Program-made: the position numbers and the translations under genes
Notes under the pieces: generated by a model
Database searches by the model: none
Told to the model about the DNA's origin: nothing
What the model saw: only the letters and a program-made list of their open reading frames with translations
Source of the DNA: Penium margaritaceum
Lineage: Eukaryota > Streptophyta > Zygnematophyceae > Desmidiales > Peniaceae
DNA length: 64,000 bases
Direction: 5' to 3'
Assembly (NCBI GenBank): GCA_023375785.1
Contig: SZWC01004885.1
Location: forward strand, 60,868 to 124,867
In this document: positions 1-12,483 of the stretch, one piece after another
Numbering within the stretch: position 1 is the stretch's first letter
Layout: the number at the start of each line of letters is the position of its first letter

Positions 1-36
<36 letters not shown>
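1..36. repeat. (AG)n microsatellite
   Basis: A perfect AG dinucleotide run of 36 bases opens the window. It lies inside or beyond the intron of the minus-strand ATPase gene and has no visible function. Confidence 0.98.
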
Positions 37-39
<3 letters not shown>

Positions 40-1506
40 AATATTTCCTAACAAGTCCTCGCCAGCTAGCCTCGTTAGATCGACAGGGGTTTGTCGAGGC
101 CCGTGTAGGCCACTCCCTTGCACCCCCTCTGCATGCAGCCAGTGAAGATAGTAAGTTCCAACTCTCCAGCTGCCACCTCCCCATGTTGTGCCCGTCATTT
201 TTCACCCATCACTCTGAGGGTGGTCATGACTCATGAGAGTTGTTGCAAGAAACAAGGTGCAGCGTTCAGAAATGAATTGAGCCAGAGTTTGCATCGTACT
301 GAACCTATGCTTTGTTCCCACGCCGAGTTGATCTATCTGACTCCGAGTGTGCCAAGTCAACCTGTCGACTAACAGCGTAGATCGCAGGCGACTGAGTCTA
401 CGCAGAAGCACACACGGTAGCCAGTCCTTGACCTTCGAAACACCTACAGGTGTGTGTGCTTGCATGGACAGCCCTTGGCCACACGCCATGGGAGATGCTG
501 TGTGCCGCCATCAAGCCATTTTCCACAAACAACACGGCATTTCAGGCCAGTTCCAGAAGGTCAGCTGTGTCATCCACGCTTTATCATGTACCGACTTCAC
601 CGACTTGGAGTAGGAAGTCTCCGACTTTACTCTCCGACTGCCCGACTAACCGACTTGGCTGGCGAGAAGGAGTGAAACATGGTGCTGAACGCACATGGGC
701 GACCACAGGCGTGCGCAGGCATGCATGCACGCGCACGGGTGCATACACGCACGCATTCACTAGAAGAAAAAAAAAATGGAGAAGGGAAGAGAGGAGAAGA
801 AACCCCCTGAAAAAAAACCCAGAAAACCAGAAACCCAAAATGTAGAAAAAAACACCACAAGAATCTTCAACATTGCACGAAAACACCCAGCCATTCATCC
901 AAGATCCCCCCCCCCCCCCCCCAAACACCTGCTGCAGGTCCCAGCCCCCATGCCCAAGAGCAAAAAATGGAGGAAAGTTTTCCGCAAACAGACAGCACTC
1001 GCTTTCCACTTGCGATTTCCTGCAAACAGACACCACCCTCACCCCCCTCCACCCTTCCCCCTCCCACTCCCCCAACCACAGAGTTCACTTTCCACCGAAA
1101 GCTTCTGCGCCTGTGGTGGCGGACACATGGTGTGAAGCGCATGAGGACCCCGCGTCGCACAGCAGCAGTGAAACCCAGCAAGCGCAGGCAGACCCACACG
1201 CCACTGGAGACGACAACTGACTGGTGGGAACAGAGGTTTGTTCCTCGCGCTGCGGGCTATCGTGCACTCTCGTCACAAGAGAGAACATCCTTCTGCCTTT
1301 GACATTGATCGCATTAAAAACACAGATGGCTCTGCACAAGTCAGTCTGATTAGCCAAAAATGTCTTGGGGGGGGGGGGGGGGGATCTCCCCCAAAGGCGA
1401 AAGGCAAAATGAGATAATGCACAGGGGCTCGTCCTGTGAGGGCAAGAGCAAGAAAGCTTCCCCCTTTCCACCGCACACACCACCAGAGAGGATCCCACCA
1501 TCTCAC
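37..1506 (-). other. Intron 1 (partial) of the Ca2+-ATPase gene
   Basis: On the minus strand a GTGAGA splice donor follows the ATPase exon directly at 1506. No continuation of the ATPase protein (the A-domain segment after the second membrane helix) appears in any frame down to base 37, so the first intron is longer than about 1.45 kb and exon 2 lies outside the window. The stretch holds a 17-base poly-C run (906-922), a 17-base poly-G run (1367-1383) and CA-rich low-complexity DNA. Open frames here are low-complexity shadows. Confidence 0.6.
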
Positions 1507-2099
1507 CTCCAGCGAATTCTCCGACCGCAGCTCCTGCCACACACCAATCACTGCGTTGAGCACCACAATCGCCGCAATCACCACCGGCTCTGCATAAGCT
1601 GCTAGCCCCCCTCCTCCCTCGCCCTCCGCCACAGCCAGCACAAGCGACACCACGGCCGCGCCGACGAGGATGCGAACCAGCGTGTCCTCAAACTGCTCGC
1701 CCACCAGCGCCCAGAACGACCGCCCCGCCGGCCGATCCAGCTCATTCCAACCGTGCGCAGCGCGCCGCCGCGCCACCTCCTCGGGGCTCAGCCCCCGCCG
1801 CAGGCTCGTATGGTGGTGCCGCAGCACCTCTTCCACCGTGTGGATCCACGCCGGGTATACCCGGGGTAGGCTGGACCCTCCTGGTATCCCCTCGCTTCCT
1901 CCTCCTCCCGCGCTTACTGAGCCTGCTGTGCCTGGTGTTGGCTTTTCACTTGGTGCTAGAGTTCCCCCCCCCTGCCCATCCCACCGAGGTATCCCATGCT
2001 CCTTCTCCAGACCCTCCGTGAGCGGATCACTCTGCGCACCAGTGTTGCTGCTCCTGTTGCTCCTGCTGGTGCTGCTGCTGCTGCTGCCGCCGCCGCCGC

Positions 2100-2140
<41 letters not shown>

Positions 2141-2811
2141 CTCCTGCCTTGTGTTCTCTTAACTTCCGGCTGTGGCTCCAGTCCTGCGACCACAGAAGGC
2201 AGCGCTGGCTTGCCCGGGAGGGCTGCAGTGGGGGCTGAAGGCGTAGCGTCACGGCCACTGCCGGCCTTGGTTGGTGAAGCTGCGTCCGCAGAGCCCGCGG
2301 ACGACGATGCGGCTGCTACCACTCCAGCGTGTTCACGAGGAGGAGGTGCAGAGCGTGGCCACGGCGCCCGCTGGCGTGCTAGCGGTGGTACGCGTGACAA
2401 TAATGCCGCCTTCGATGCTGATGGTACAGAAGTTGGATGGTGTTGAAATAACCGCGAGGAGGGGGATGTGCTCGCACAAGTCAAAGCAGAGTGGCTGGAC
2501 AATGCAGGACGTGACGGGGACGAGGAAGCACAGGAGTAGGAAGGAGAAGAGGAGGGGCGGCAACGGCAGTTGACTTGCAACAGCGAGGACGTCTTCGCAG
2601 AGGAGCCAAGACGCTGCTGACTCCCGCCTGCATTCCAACCACCCTTTACCGCCGTGAAATTCCCATTTCCTGTGTTGTCTGCCGCAGGCCGGGAGATCTT
2701 GATCCCACGGCCCTTTCCAGCCACGTCCGTTCCAGTGCGCGTCACGCTCTCCCTGCCCGACGACATTCGCCACGTCGCCAGCCCATGTCGACATGCATGC
2801 ACGACGGCCAT
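1507..2811 (-). CDS. P-type Ca2+-ATPase, ECA/SERCA (type IIA) family, N-terminal exon
   Basis: The downstream part of this exon encodes the cation-ATPase N-terminal domain (around YPAWIHTVEEV, near 1850) and then the first membrane-helix pair. M1 contains DTLVRILVGAAVVSLVLA and M2 contains YAEPVVIAAIVVLNAVIGVW, followed by the QE...SEN.LE stretch that leads into the A domain. These match endomembrane Ca2+ pumps that move cytosolic Ca2+ into the ER or a related store using ATP. The exon ends at a GTGAGA donor (1506-1501). The frame is open well upstream, but its only ATG codons before the domain are at 2811 and 2766; I chose 2811. Either start gives an extension of about 300 residues, rich in Ser, Arg and Ala with a poly-Ser tract, where plant ECA pumps have about 50. 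The extension may be real, or the upstream part may be 5'UTR or intron joined to another exon. The family call is firm; the start is not. Confidence 0.72.
2044..2145. repeat. CTG/AGC triplet-repeat tract inside the ATPase exon
   Basis: Imperfect GCT/CTG triplets with a few GCC interruptions, read on the minus strand as AGC/AGT codons. They give a poly-Ser region broken by a short Gly run in the predicted N-terminal extension. Such tracts are prone to length change, so the exact Ser number is unreliable. Confidence 0.85.
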
Positions 2812-4763
2812 CGCCGCTTTTACTCTCCGTCTGTTTCCAACACGCTGTACCGTCCCCGATCGCCCGGCCAACTCGCGTTCTGGCGCACAGGAGCGCTGTT
2901 GCGTCTGCGTGCGCCCCTCGCGAAGCGGAGATACGCGGCCCTCGGCCTTAGTGAAAAAATTGCGACTCGCTATGACCCCTGAATCTGAATCTGAATCTGA
3001 ATGTGAATCTGAGAGACTACAGATTCACACCCTTCAGAGAGCAACCAAATTCCTCAGGCTTTCTTCAGGAACTACACCGGCTTGGCCTGAGGCCTCATAG
3101 CACCCGCTGTGGTCGAACTAAGCTGATCTGGCCTCTTTGACCCTACCAAAAAAGATGCGAAGAGTGTCTGTCCTGGCGACATTCATGGTAGTAAGCCCCA
3201 CGAGTGGATCCTGCTGCTACCGCATCGAGGTCGGTGACGTGAGGCGCGACCACGACTTTGCAAATCGTTGACGGACCAGTAGCCGGCAACCACCCTCTGC
3301 CCATCGGCCAGTTCCCTCGACCAACTGCGCCGGCCTCCAATTCAAGACCGCTCCTCTCGTCTCATAACCCCCCGAACCTTCGCGAGACCTCTTCGAGACG
3401 CCAAACCGTCCGTCCGACCAGCATCACCGTCAGCCATTGCGTGGGGTGCTCCTGGGTGGCTCTGGGTTCGGCAGCTGAGAGAAGCTACCGAGGTGGCTGC
3501 TGTCCAGCGAGGTGGGAAGCCCGATGGCTGGGCCCTCGACGTCGATGGCTGGGCCCTCGACGTGGACGCCATGATAAGACGCATGAAACTTTCTTTCATC
3601 AAATGTCGCTACTATGAAACGCACCCACAACGGAAGCTCAACCTGCAGTTTCACTGAACGTCACTGCGTTTGAGAGCGCTCACGACTCTTGACGGGGAAA
3701 ACATAAAACAGCGATCGTCGTTTAGGTTTTTTTTCCCCACCCAAGCTTTGCCACGGCATGGTGTCTGCTGGCGTGTTCTGACATGGGTGCACGGCCATGG
3801 CCGTTGGGCATAGGCATTGGGCATGCCCACGCCATGCCCAAGCCCGACGCGGTGACGAAGCAATTACGGTGTCGCCCCAATCGTCAGCAAAGCTCCAGCC
3901 TCGCGTGGCGTGGCGGTCAATCCATGTCAGCGCCTGTCGACAGGGCAGTGTTTCAGACGCGTCAGCACCGCCGGTTTGATCCCAGAGCGATGCTGACACA
4001 CTAAGGTCGATAGATTTTTGGGCCCCTGGTTGCATCCGACAGAGGCGCGCGGGATAACTCAGAACCAAACAAGCCTGATGCATGAACACAACCACCTAGG
4101 GAGTAACATTGTGGAGGTGAGTACAGATGGAGATGAATCACCCATATTTTAAATATAAATCTTCTTATTTTTCATAATTAATCATTAAATTCGAGTTAAT
4201 GTGTAAGGAGGGCACAAGATAAATCATCCTCCAATGATTTTAGGTTATTGCGGGACTTAGAATGGCGAAGATGGTCGAAATGTATTTTTGGAAGGATTTC
4301 TCGAGTGCCATAATTCATTTATCAAACATTAAGGAGCCTGGGACTGTCCATCGCTGACCCCAAGTAACATGAAAAAGGGAAGAGTGTAACATGTACCTTT
4401 TGGTTTGAGCAATCCTACTAGTTTTTCTAGCATCTTCCAGAGAATTCAAGTAATATAGGCAGAAATATATAATAAACCCTCATTTTTCGGTCTAAGTCGA
4501 GGGCATGAAAGAAATAAGCTATATCCTTCCCTCTTCAACAAAGTATGGGCATTCACTTTGTCTGATGTGACAAAATTGGTTGCGTCAAGCAAAAATATTC
4601 GAGCTGAGGAATATTATGGTGAATATTTCTTAAGGTATAAGGAAGAAGGAAAGAAACTTGAGCTTTGATGGGATGGAGTGCAAGTGGGAATTGAGTTTTA
4701 GCGAACCGCTTTGCCCAATTTGCTTCGTAAGAAGAGGGAAACTCGTGGGCTCGAAGAAATTGG
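2812..4763. other. Upstream flank of the ATPase gene; no recognised gene
   Basis: No open frame here resembles a known protein. Visible structure: an imperfect GAATCT hexamer repeat (2981-3012), two tandem copies of a 21-bp unit (3522-3563), and a shift from GC-rich DNA to AT-rich DNA after about 4100. The part next to 2811 could hold the ATPase promoter and 5'UTR, but no clear core promoter element was seen. Confidence 0.5.
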
Positions 4764-5089
4764 TGTCGTATAGTGCATTTTTTCCCCCTATAAACCAACA
4801 GTTGACAATGACCACTTGGTCGTGTCCATGCACATGCAACTTCCTCATGCAGACCCAACTAGCGCCAAAGCACCGCACACACGTGATCCATCCATCCATA
4901 GCTGCACAACAGTTTTCTATGTGTCCCGGAGACTTCATAGAGCATTGTGAATTGTTTCTGCAGCCTAGGATTTCCTCGGTGGACTGTTGTTGGCCCGATT
5001 TTCATGCTTTTGCACTATCATTCCTCTAGTCAATGCCGGACCTAAGCAAGTGTATAGTGATTGTGTTCGACTCAAGATGCTATGTCCCT

Positions 5090-5723
5090 TGAGAATATGC
5101 GTAGAAGCGTCCTAGCGACACCGCCGCTGACTAGGCGTCAGTGCCTGGTCAGACGGTGACGACAGTCACAAGTCGTGCACGCAACGGCAAGGGTTTGGCT
5201 AGGCGACACAAAGGCAAAGTGTCAGAATGCTTCAATAGCATTTGCAAAGAGAAATGACAAATGACAGGTCCATGGCATAAGTACCTGCCGCGGCGCACGG
5301 CGGGTGTGGCACGCGGCAGTGCAAGATCTGTCCTAAAACCGGCCCAAAACCACTGTTTTGGCCGTAACTCTGCGCACACATGTCGGAATGCTACGTCGTC
5401 TGAACCTAGACGTGCAGAATCACAAGCTGGACCGGTCACATGCATGCATCTGGCATCGAACGGTGGAAACACAATGCAAAAACATGCAAATCGGGCCCAC
5501 GGCCAGTCCACCGATAAAGTCCTACGTGCTGCAGAAAAACTACAAGAGATCCCGGGTAGCGTCTAGAGCTCTGGAACGGCCGACACGCTCCAAGCCGGTA
5601 GTCCGCCGCCGGACGACGCACCGGTACCGCCTGGGTCCGCATCAGGGATCTGCACGAGTATGGACACGGCCGAGTGGTCACAGTAAACTGTACAAGTCGA
5701 CAGGAACGTCACAAATCACAACA
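5090..5723 (-). repeat. 3' LTR of element A
   Basis: 634 bp, TG...CA on the plus strand, near-identical to 13396-14034 and close to the 645-bp LTRs of element B. It is preceded by the target duplication TCCCT at 5085-5089. Confidence 0.93.
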
Positions 5724-5733
5724 CTCCCCCATG
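5724..5733 (-). other. Polypurine tract of element A
   Basis: On the minus strand CATGGGGGAG directly abuts the 3' LTR. The same sequence abuts the 3' LTRs of elements B and E. It primes plus-strand DNA synthesis. Confidence 0.85.
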
Positions 5734-5738
5734 ACCCG

Positions 5739-6313
5739 ATGGTACGCATGTCCATACACGTGCAGCACTGAAACGAGTACAACAACGCATGCAACGACGT
5801 AGTGAATGGCCACCACAACACCGCACACTCAACCACTCCCAGGCAAGGGGCGAAGCCCGACAGAACGAATGGCCACCATGAACTTTCCGCGTGCTATTGC
5901 CTTCGTCAAGAAGTCAGCACGCTGCATGTCAGTGCCAACCCAAATGACGGAGATCACGTGTCGCTCCACCAAGTCACGCACAAAGTGATGCTCTACTGCA
6001 ATGTGCTTCGTGCGAGCATGGAAGANATGGTACGCATGTCCATACACGTGCAGCACTGAAACGAGTACAACAACGCGTGCAACGACGTAGTGAATGGCCA
6101 CCACAACACCCCACACTCAACCACTCTCAGGCAAGGGGCGAAGCCCGACAGAACGAATGGCCACCATGAACTTTCCGCGTGCTATTGCCTTCGTCAAGAA
6201 GTCAGCACGCTGCATGTCAGTGCCAACCCAAATGACGGAGATCACGTGTCGCTCCACCAAGTCACGCACAAAGTGATGCTCTACTGCAATGTGCTTCGTG
6301 CGAGCATGGAAGA
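5739..6313. repeat. Direct duplication around a single N (6026) in element A
   Basis: 5739-6025 and 6027-6313 are near-identical 287-bp copies separated only by one N. Most likely two overlapping contig ends that were not merged. Confidence 0.85.
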
Positions 6314-8329
6314 CACCAGAGTTCTCCGCAATAGCAAGAGCACTCTGGTTGTCGCAACGAAGCACAATGGCGGGTACTAAATGACCCAGCTCAAGGAACA
6401 GACGCTGCAGCCATACCGCCTCAGCAGCCCCTGCTCCCAAAGCGACATACTCTGCCTCTGATGAGCTACTTGCAATGCAGCCCTGCTTCCCGCTGCGCTA
6501 GGACACAGCGGTGCCACCAAGCAGGAACACGTAACCGGTGCGACTGCGTCCGTCTGGGCTCCAGGCCCGGTCGCTGTCGGTGTAGCCATCAAGGACCACC
6601 GAACACTGCCGGCGAAAGCAGAGTCCGAGGTACGGTGTGGAGACCACGTACCACACCACTCGCACAACCGCATGAAGGGCTCTAGCACGTGGAGCCTATG
6701 AAAACTGGGCAAGGAGGTTGACGGCGAATGGGATGTCCGGACGTGTGGTAGTGGCCAGGTACATCAGGGATCCGATGAGACGGAGGTACAAGGTCACATC
6801 CACTGTCTCCCCCAGCTGTGTGGGATTGTCCACCTTCGGGGCATCCTGCCCGTCGGGTTCCAGGGGTGTGGAAGCCGTGTGCACTGCGCCGAGGAGATCG
6901 CTGATGCGCTCCCCCACAACGCGTGTGTATCGGGCCTGGTGCAGTAGCAGTGTACGACGTCTGCGGTCTCGTACGATCTCCATGCCGGGAAACACCGCTG
7001 CAAGACCAAGGTCCTTCATCCTGTAGGCAGTCGGGAGGACGGCCTTGGCCTCCTTCACGGCCTCCAGTGAAGGAGACACGATCAGAAGGTCGTCGACATA
7101 GACCAGGATGGCGGTGAACCACTCAGCCGTCCGGTGGATGAAAAGAGAGGGATCTGCCTCGTTCTGTACATATCCCGCACGAGTCAGGGTGCCGGTGATC
7201 TCCTGGTTCCAACACCGAGGAGACTGCTTGAGGCCGTACAAGGACTTGCGCAAGCGCCAGACCTTGTCGCCATCATCAAAACCGGGTGGCTGAGCCACGT
7301 AGATCTCCTCATCCAGAGAGCCATGGAGGAACACATTGTTCACGTCCATCTGGTGTAGTTCCCAGTCATGCTGAGCCACTACACCGAACAGAGCTCGAGC
7401 TGAGGTCATACGGCCGACAGGGGCGAAGGTGTTAGTGTAATTGATGCCCTCAATCTGAGAGTACCCCTTGACGACCAAGCGAGCCTTGTGGCGTTCCAGT
7501 GAGCCATCTGGCTTCACTTTCTTGCGAAAGACCCACTTGACCTGAATAGCCTTCTTTCCAGGTGGAAGGTCGACTAGCTCGTAAACTCGGTGCTCTCGGA
7601 TGGCGCGAAGCTCATCCTCACAGGCAGCACGCCAATCGTCAGTATCCTGTGATGAGAGAGCTTCCCTCAGTGTGCCCGGGTCAGGCGCCAAAGCGGGAGA
7701 GTTCTGCGTGGCAAGAGCACACGCCTCAGTGCTAGGTCTGACGACCACAAGATCGGCTGCTGCATCACAGGCGATGTGGATCTCGCGAGTGACGAGGTCG
7801 TGCCCTACTGGACACGCTGGATGTACCTCTGTGTGCTCAGTGCGGACACTCAGGCCTAGGGCCTTTGTGCCGGTGTCACCACTCTTGACGCTGCGAGTGG
7901 AGCGCCTGGGTGCAGGACCAGACGCTCGCAGAGCTCCAGAGTCCAATGGTCGAAGACGACCGCCAGGCTCACGGGAGTAACCTGGGCTCCAGGGGCGCAC
8001 CTCAGGCTCAGGAACGGGCACAGTCACAACCGGGGAGAGCTGAGCCAAGGGAGCTGGTTATGTCGTGCGAGGAGGGGCGTGTGTGGGAGACACGGGACTC
8101 AGTGTGGCAGGAGGGACAGATGAGGCAGGACCACACACAGAGGCAGGAGTGCCGGCGGACACAGGAGTACGCACATGTGTAGGATCATGGGTACCGGAGG
8201 GAGAAGAGGGATCCGGGGTAGGAACCGGTGGTGCTGGAGAGGTCTCTGGGCTGACAGCGATGATCACTGGGTCATCAAGAGCCAGAGACCGTGAAGTGGA
8301 GGGAGCTCGCACGGACACATCAGCCTGAC

Positions 8330-8998
8330 GAAGGGTGCTCGCAGGCGAAGACTCCCCCATCCGGCGAGAAACCTCACACGTAGGGATGTGCGTGACAGAC
8401 AGCGATGTAATCGACGTCAGATCACGGTAGGTGAGGGACTCAAAGAAGAGCGCGTCGCGTGACTCAACAATGCTACGACAGGTAGGGTCCCAAAATCGCC
8501 AGGCCTTCGATCGCGGGGAGATGCCGACGAAGGCACACAAGCGACCCCGCGGTGAGACCTTGGACCCCTGCTGGTCCTCGGTGTACCACACGGAAGCCAA
8601 GGACCCCCAGACGCGAGCGAGACGAAGGTCAGCACGATGGCCGAACCAGAGCTCATACGGTGTNGAGGGGTGCTCGCAGGCGAAGACTCCCCCATCCGGC
8701 GAGAAACCTCACACGTAGGGATGTGCGTGACAGACAGCGATGTAATCGACGTCAGATCACGGTAGGTGAGGGACTCAAAGAAGAGCGCGTCGCGTGACTC
8801 AACAATGCTACGACAGGTAGGGTCCCAAAATCGCCAGGCCTTCGATCGCGGGGAGATGCCGATGAAGGCACACAAGCGACCCCGCAGTGAGACCTTGGAC
8901 CCCTGCTGGTCCTCGGTGTACCACACGGAAGCCAAGGACCCCCAGACGCGAGCGAGACGAAGGTCAGCACGATGGCCAAACCAGAGCTCATACAGTGT
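8330..8998. repeat. Direct duplication around a single N (8664) in element A
   Basis: 8330-8663 and 8665-8998 are near-identical copies of about 334 bp covering the end of the integrase region, separated by one N. Probable assembly join. Confidence 0.85.
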
Positions 8999-10381
8999 GA
9001 TGTGGTCCGGAAGACGACCGTGCGGGAGGCGGTTCCAGACACAAGTCGTGTAGGCAAAGCCCTCAAAAGCGAAGGACTCTGGGAGACCGCACTCAGACCG
9101 CATAGCGCGAACTGCATCCTCCATGGTGCGGCTCCAACGCTCAGGAACACCGTTCTGCTGAGGATTAGCAGGAGCGGAGACCTGGTGAAAAATCCCGTGC
9201 TCAGCGAAGAAGCTATCCATCTCGCCTAGAAACTTGCTGCCACGATCCGATCGGAAAGTGTGCAGCGTGTGGCGGGACTGACGCTCAGCCATCACTAGCC
9301 AGAGGCAAACCGCGAGAGCGGCGTCACTCTTCTGGCGCAGGCTGTAGACCCACCGCATCCGGATGAAGTCATCAGTCAGCGTCAGGACGTATCGACCCCT
9401 ATCGGACATAGACTCGACAGGAAGAGGACCAAGAAGGTCCGAATGGACGAGCTCAAGAGGGTGAAGTGCGCGAGATCGTGAGTCAGGGTAGGTGCAGCAA
9501 TGCATCTTACCCTGGGTGAAGAAAAGACAGTCGGTCTTGGGCGGCTTCTCGAAAGAAGCCGCATCAAGACCGAGAGCGGGCTGTGTCCGAATGAGCTTTG
9601 ACACAGTGTCGGAGCCTACATGACACACACGGCGATGAAACAATCGCTGGTGCTCAGGAGACAGAATACCAGTGACAAAAACACGAGCTGAAGGGGAAGT
9701 GGAGCAAGGGGCAGAAGTCCGGGAAACACGGTACAGGTCATCCACAACAGAGGCATGCAGAACAATGCTACGAGTGTCACTGGCAGTCACAGTCGCGGAC
9801 TCGGCAGTGTGCTTCACAGAGAGTCCCATCAGTGTGCAAGTATGTACAGAAAGCAAACTGAGCTCAAGGTCAGGCACAAACAGCACCTCGGAGAGATACA
9901 AGGGGCCAGACGGACCATCAAAGCGCATGACCCCAACACCCTGGACTGGCAAGGACTGACCAGAGCCGGTGCGAACGGAACGAACAGACACAACAGGACC
10001 GAGAACAACGAAGTCACTACGACGACACGTCATGTGATGAGTGGTACCTGAATCGATGATCCAAGTGCCACCGGCATCACGACTGGAGACGTCGTTGTAC
10101 AACGGGTAATGGAACACTCGGCCTCAGACGGAAGCTGAGCAGCAGGTGGGGAGAAACGACGAAGGGCACAAAGGTGGGACTCATGAATCCAATCTGTACA
10201 GTCAGGCCCATCATCATCACATGCCGACTGTGCCCCCCCACACGAGTCATCCCGAGCCACATGGACAGACGGACCGACAGTCTGTGAATCACTTGGCTGT
10301 GACAACACACTCGCACCTCCCTGAAAGCGGAGCGCCAGAAGGTGACAAAGCTCGGTGATGGTGCGGTCGCGTGGGTCCGGA

Positions 10382-10828
10382 TCACTGCTACTCGCCGGTG
10401 GGGAAGCAGGAACAGCTGCAGTCGTGGCTGCCACGCGTCCCGAGGAAGTCGAGGCTGACGTGCTGGACGCGGAACGGAGGGCGTGTGCAGCCTGGAGCCC
10501 ACGAGTAATCCGCGCCCAGTCGAGCGGCTGCTGGCACTCGGTGTAGCGATGGGCGCCGCCACAGTTGTAGCAGTGAACGGAACGTCCACTGCTACCACTG
10601 GAAGNTCACTGCTACTCGCCGGTGGAGAAGCAGGAACAGCTACAGTCGTGGCTGCCACGCGTCCAGAGGAAGACGAGGCTGACGTGCTGGACGCGGAACG
10701 GAGAGCGTGTGCCGCCTGGAGCCCACGAGTAAACCGCGTCCAGTCGAGCGGCTGCTGGCACTCGGTGTAGCGATGGGCGCCGCCACAGTTGTAGCAGTGA
10801 ACGGAACGTCCACTACTACCACTGGAAG
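10382..10828. repeat. Direct duplication around a single N (10605) in element A
   Basis: 10382-10604 and 10606-10828 are near-identical copies of about 223 bp including the zinc-knuckle region, separated by one N. Probable assembly join. Confidence 0.85.
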
Positions 10829-10899
10829 ACGACTGCTGTTGTGACTGCTGCTGACCTGGTCCCCGCTTCCCCTTCTTTTTCTTCCCCTGAGCTGCTGCT

Positions 10900-12483
10900 G
10901 TAACACCCTGTGTCTGAGTGGGTGTGGGCGGGGCCGAAGAGGAGGAGGAAGACGAGGACATGATGGACGATGAAGGAGACTGCAGGAGGGATGATGGTGG
11001 TGATGCGACGACTGCTGCAGCAAGGGCAGTCTCCTCATGGGCCACGGCTGCCTCGCGGGCTGAAGTCACCTGGAGGAAAAGCTGATGCGCCAAAGGGAGA
11101 AGCTACAGAGTGGCTGAGAAAGGCTCAAGGATGGCGTCACTGTACCGTGTGAAAATGTCAGTATACTCAAGGCGAACTCCGAGCATCACCGTACGGAGCG
11201 CCCACAGCTGTGTGCCTCCGGAGGTCCCAAGACGTGTGTAGATGCGCATGGCGCGTCGCCTGATGGGCCACGGCTGCCTCGCGGGCTGAAGTCACCTGGA
11301 GGAAAATCTGATGCGCCCAAGGGAGAAGCTGCAGAGTGGCTGAGAAAGGCTCAAGGATGGCGTCACTGTACCGTGTGAAAATGTCAATATACTCAAGGCG
11401 AACTCCGAGCATCACCGTACGGAGCGCCCACAGCTGTGTGCCTCCGGAGGTCCCAAGACGCGTGTAGATGCGCATGGCGTAATCGACAGGCTCTCCAGGT
11501 CCCTGACGGAGAGAGTGGAAGGCACGAATGTGTGCTGCTCGGGTGGCGTGCGTCTCTGCGGCCAACAGGGATAGGGCCAGATCCCAACCTCCGCGTGGAT
11601 ATGCGCCAGTGCCTGTGCGAGGCTTGCCAAGGAAAGGGCAGAAGTGGACGACGGTCTCGCGTGGCATGGCGTAGAGGAGGCCGCGCATTGCCGTGGCTGC
11701 TGTCAGCACCTATGCTGGGTCTATAGACTGATACTGGCTGTGGTAGTAGGGCCACACGCCCTCTGAAGTGGCCCAAACCTGAAAGAAGATCTCCCAACAG
11801 TCGAAGCCGTCCTCAGTGATGTACCGTGGGGGTGGTGTCTCAAAGTCCTTGGGTTGCCGCTCCGTGGGGAGGGCGACCGCAGGCTGAGGAGGACGGGAGA
11901 CGGGAAAGACTCCCGGAAGTGGATAGTCACCGGGATAGTCGGGTGACGGTCGCACCGCAGGAATCCCAGGAGATCTTGTCCCCGTCTGCAGCTGACGGAG
12001 GCGCTCCTGAAGAACTCGAATCTCATGATCCGGGGAGTCGTCCGTCATGCCTGGCATGAATGGCTCATCATCCAGGAGGTCAGAAGGTGGTGGGTCAGGT
12101 CGAGCCAACTGCTGTGTAGAGATCGCGACGCCGGCAGCTCCCTCGGAAAACTGCCGTGGGATTGTGGACTGGCTACGCAGAAGCTCAGTCAGCATACGGG
12201 TGAGTGGATCAGATCGAGCTCCTGTAATGGGTGCCTGAGTCGACTGCTGTGTAGAGACCGCGACGCCGGCAGTCCCCCCGGAAACCTGCCGTGGGACTGT
12301 GGACTGGCTACGCAGGAGCTCAGTCAGCGTACGGATGGCATCAGTCTGCTCCTGCTGTAGGCGACGCATCTCAACCTGCTGGCTCCGCAGGTCCTCAATG
12401 ACCTGCGAGCGTGGGCTCAGGAAACCAGAAGATGAGGAGGAGGGATCATCTGTCGCCTTCCCCTTGTTGTCCGACGAGTCCAT
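10900..12483 (-). pseudogene. gag region of element A
   Basis: It starts at an ATG at 12483 (MDSSDNKGK...), about 0.9 kb inside the 5' LTR, with a coiled-coil-like Gln/Glu-rich N-terminal stretch followed by the capsid-like part. Homologous gag is seen in element B (minus, up to 44098), in E (56146 onward) and, highly decayed, at 17240-17975. It would form the virus-like particle shell. A 228-bp tandem duplication lies within it (11036-11491). Broken. Confidence 0.8.
11036..11491. repeat. 228-bp tandem duplication in gag of element A
   Basis: Two near-identical head-to-tail copies, about 11036-11263 and 11264-11491, with no N between them. It may be a true tandem duplication or a resolved assembly overlap. 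Confidence 0.8.

Larger units (their letters stand above)
5850..10840 (-). pseudogene. pol region (and gag zinc knuckle) of element A
   Basis: Running from high to low coordinates the minus strand encodes, in copia order: the zinc knuckle CYNCGGAHRYTEC (about 10770-10810), an aspartic protease core (IIDSGTTHHM, near 10050), an integrase with HHCC-type finger and catalytic core (about 8900-9750), a Pro/Ser-rich linker, reverse transcriptase with the YVDD box (near 7100), and RNase H with the ARTKHI...EHHFVRDLV tail (about 5850-6700). The frame ends at a TGA codon. These are the enzymes that process, copy and integrate the element. The region is broken and is annotated only as a fossil; the duplicated blocks around single N bases distort it further. 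Confidence 0.85.

Noticed and set aside
1085-1506. Continuation of the ATPase frame past the exon end
   Set aside because: The protein loses all family similarity exactly at a GTGAGA donor; the rest is intron read-through including the poly-G run.
2044-2145. CRISPR-like or minisatellite array
   Set aside because: It is a simple triplet run without spacers, inside a coding frame.
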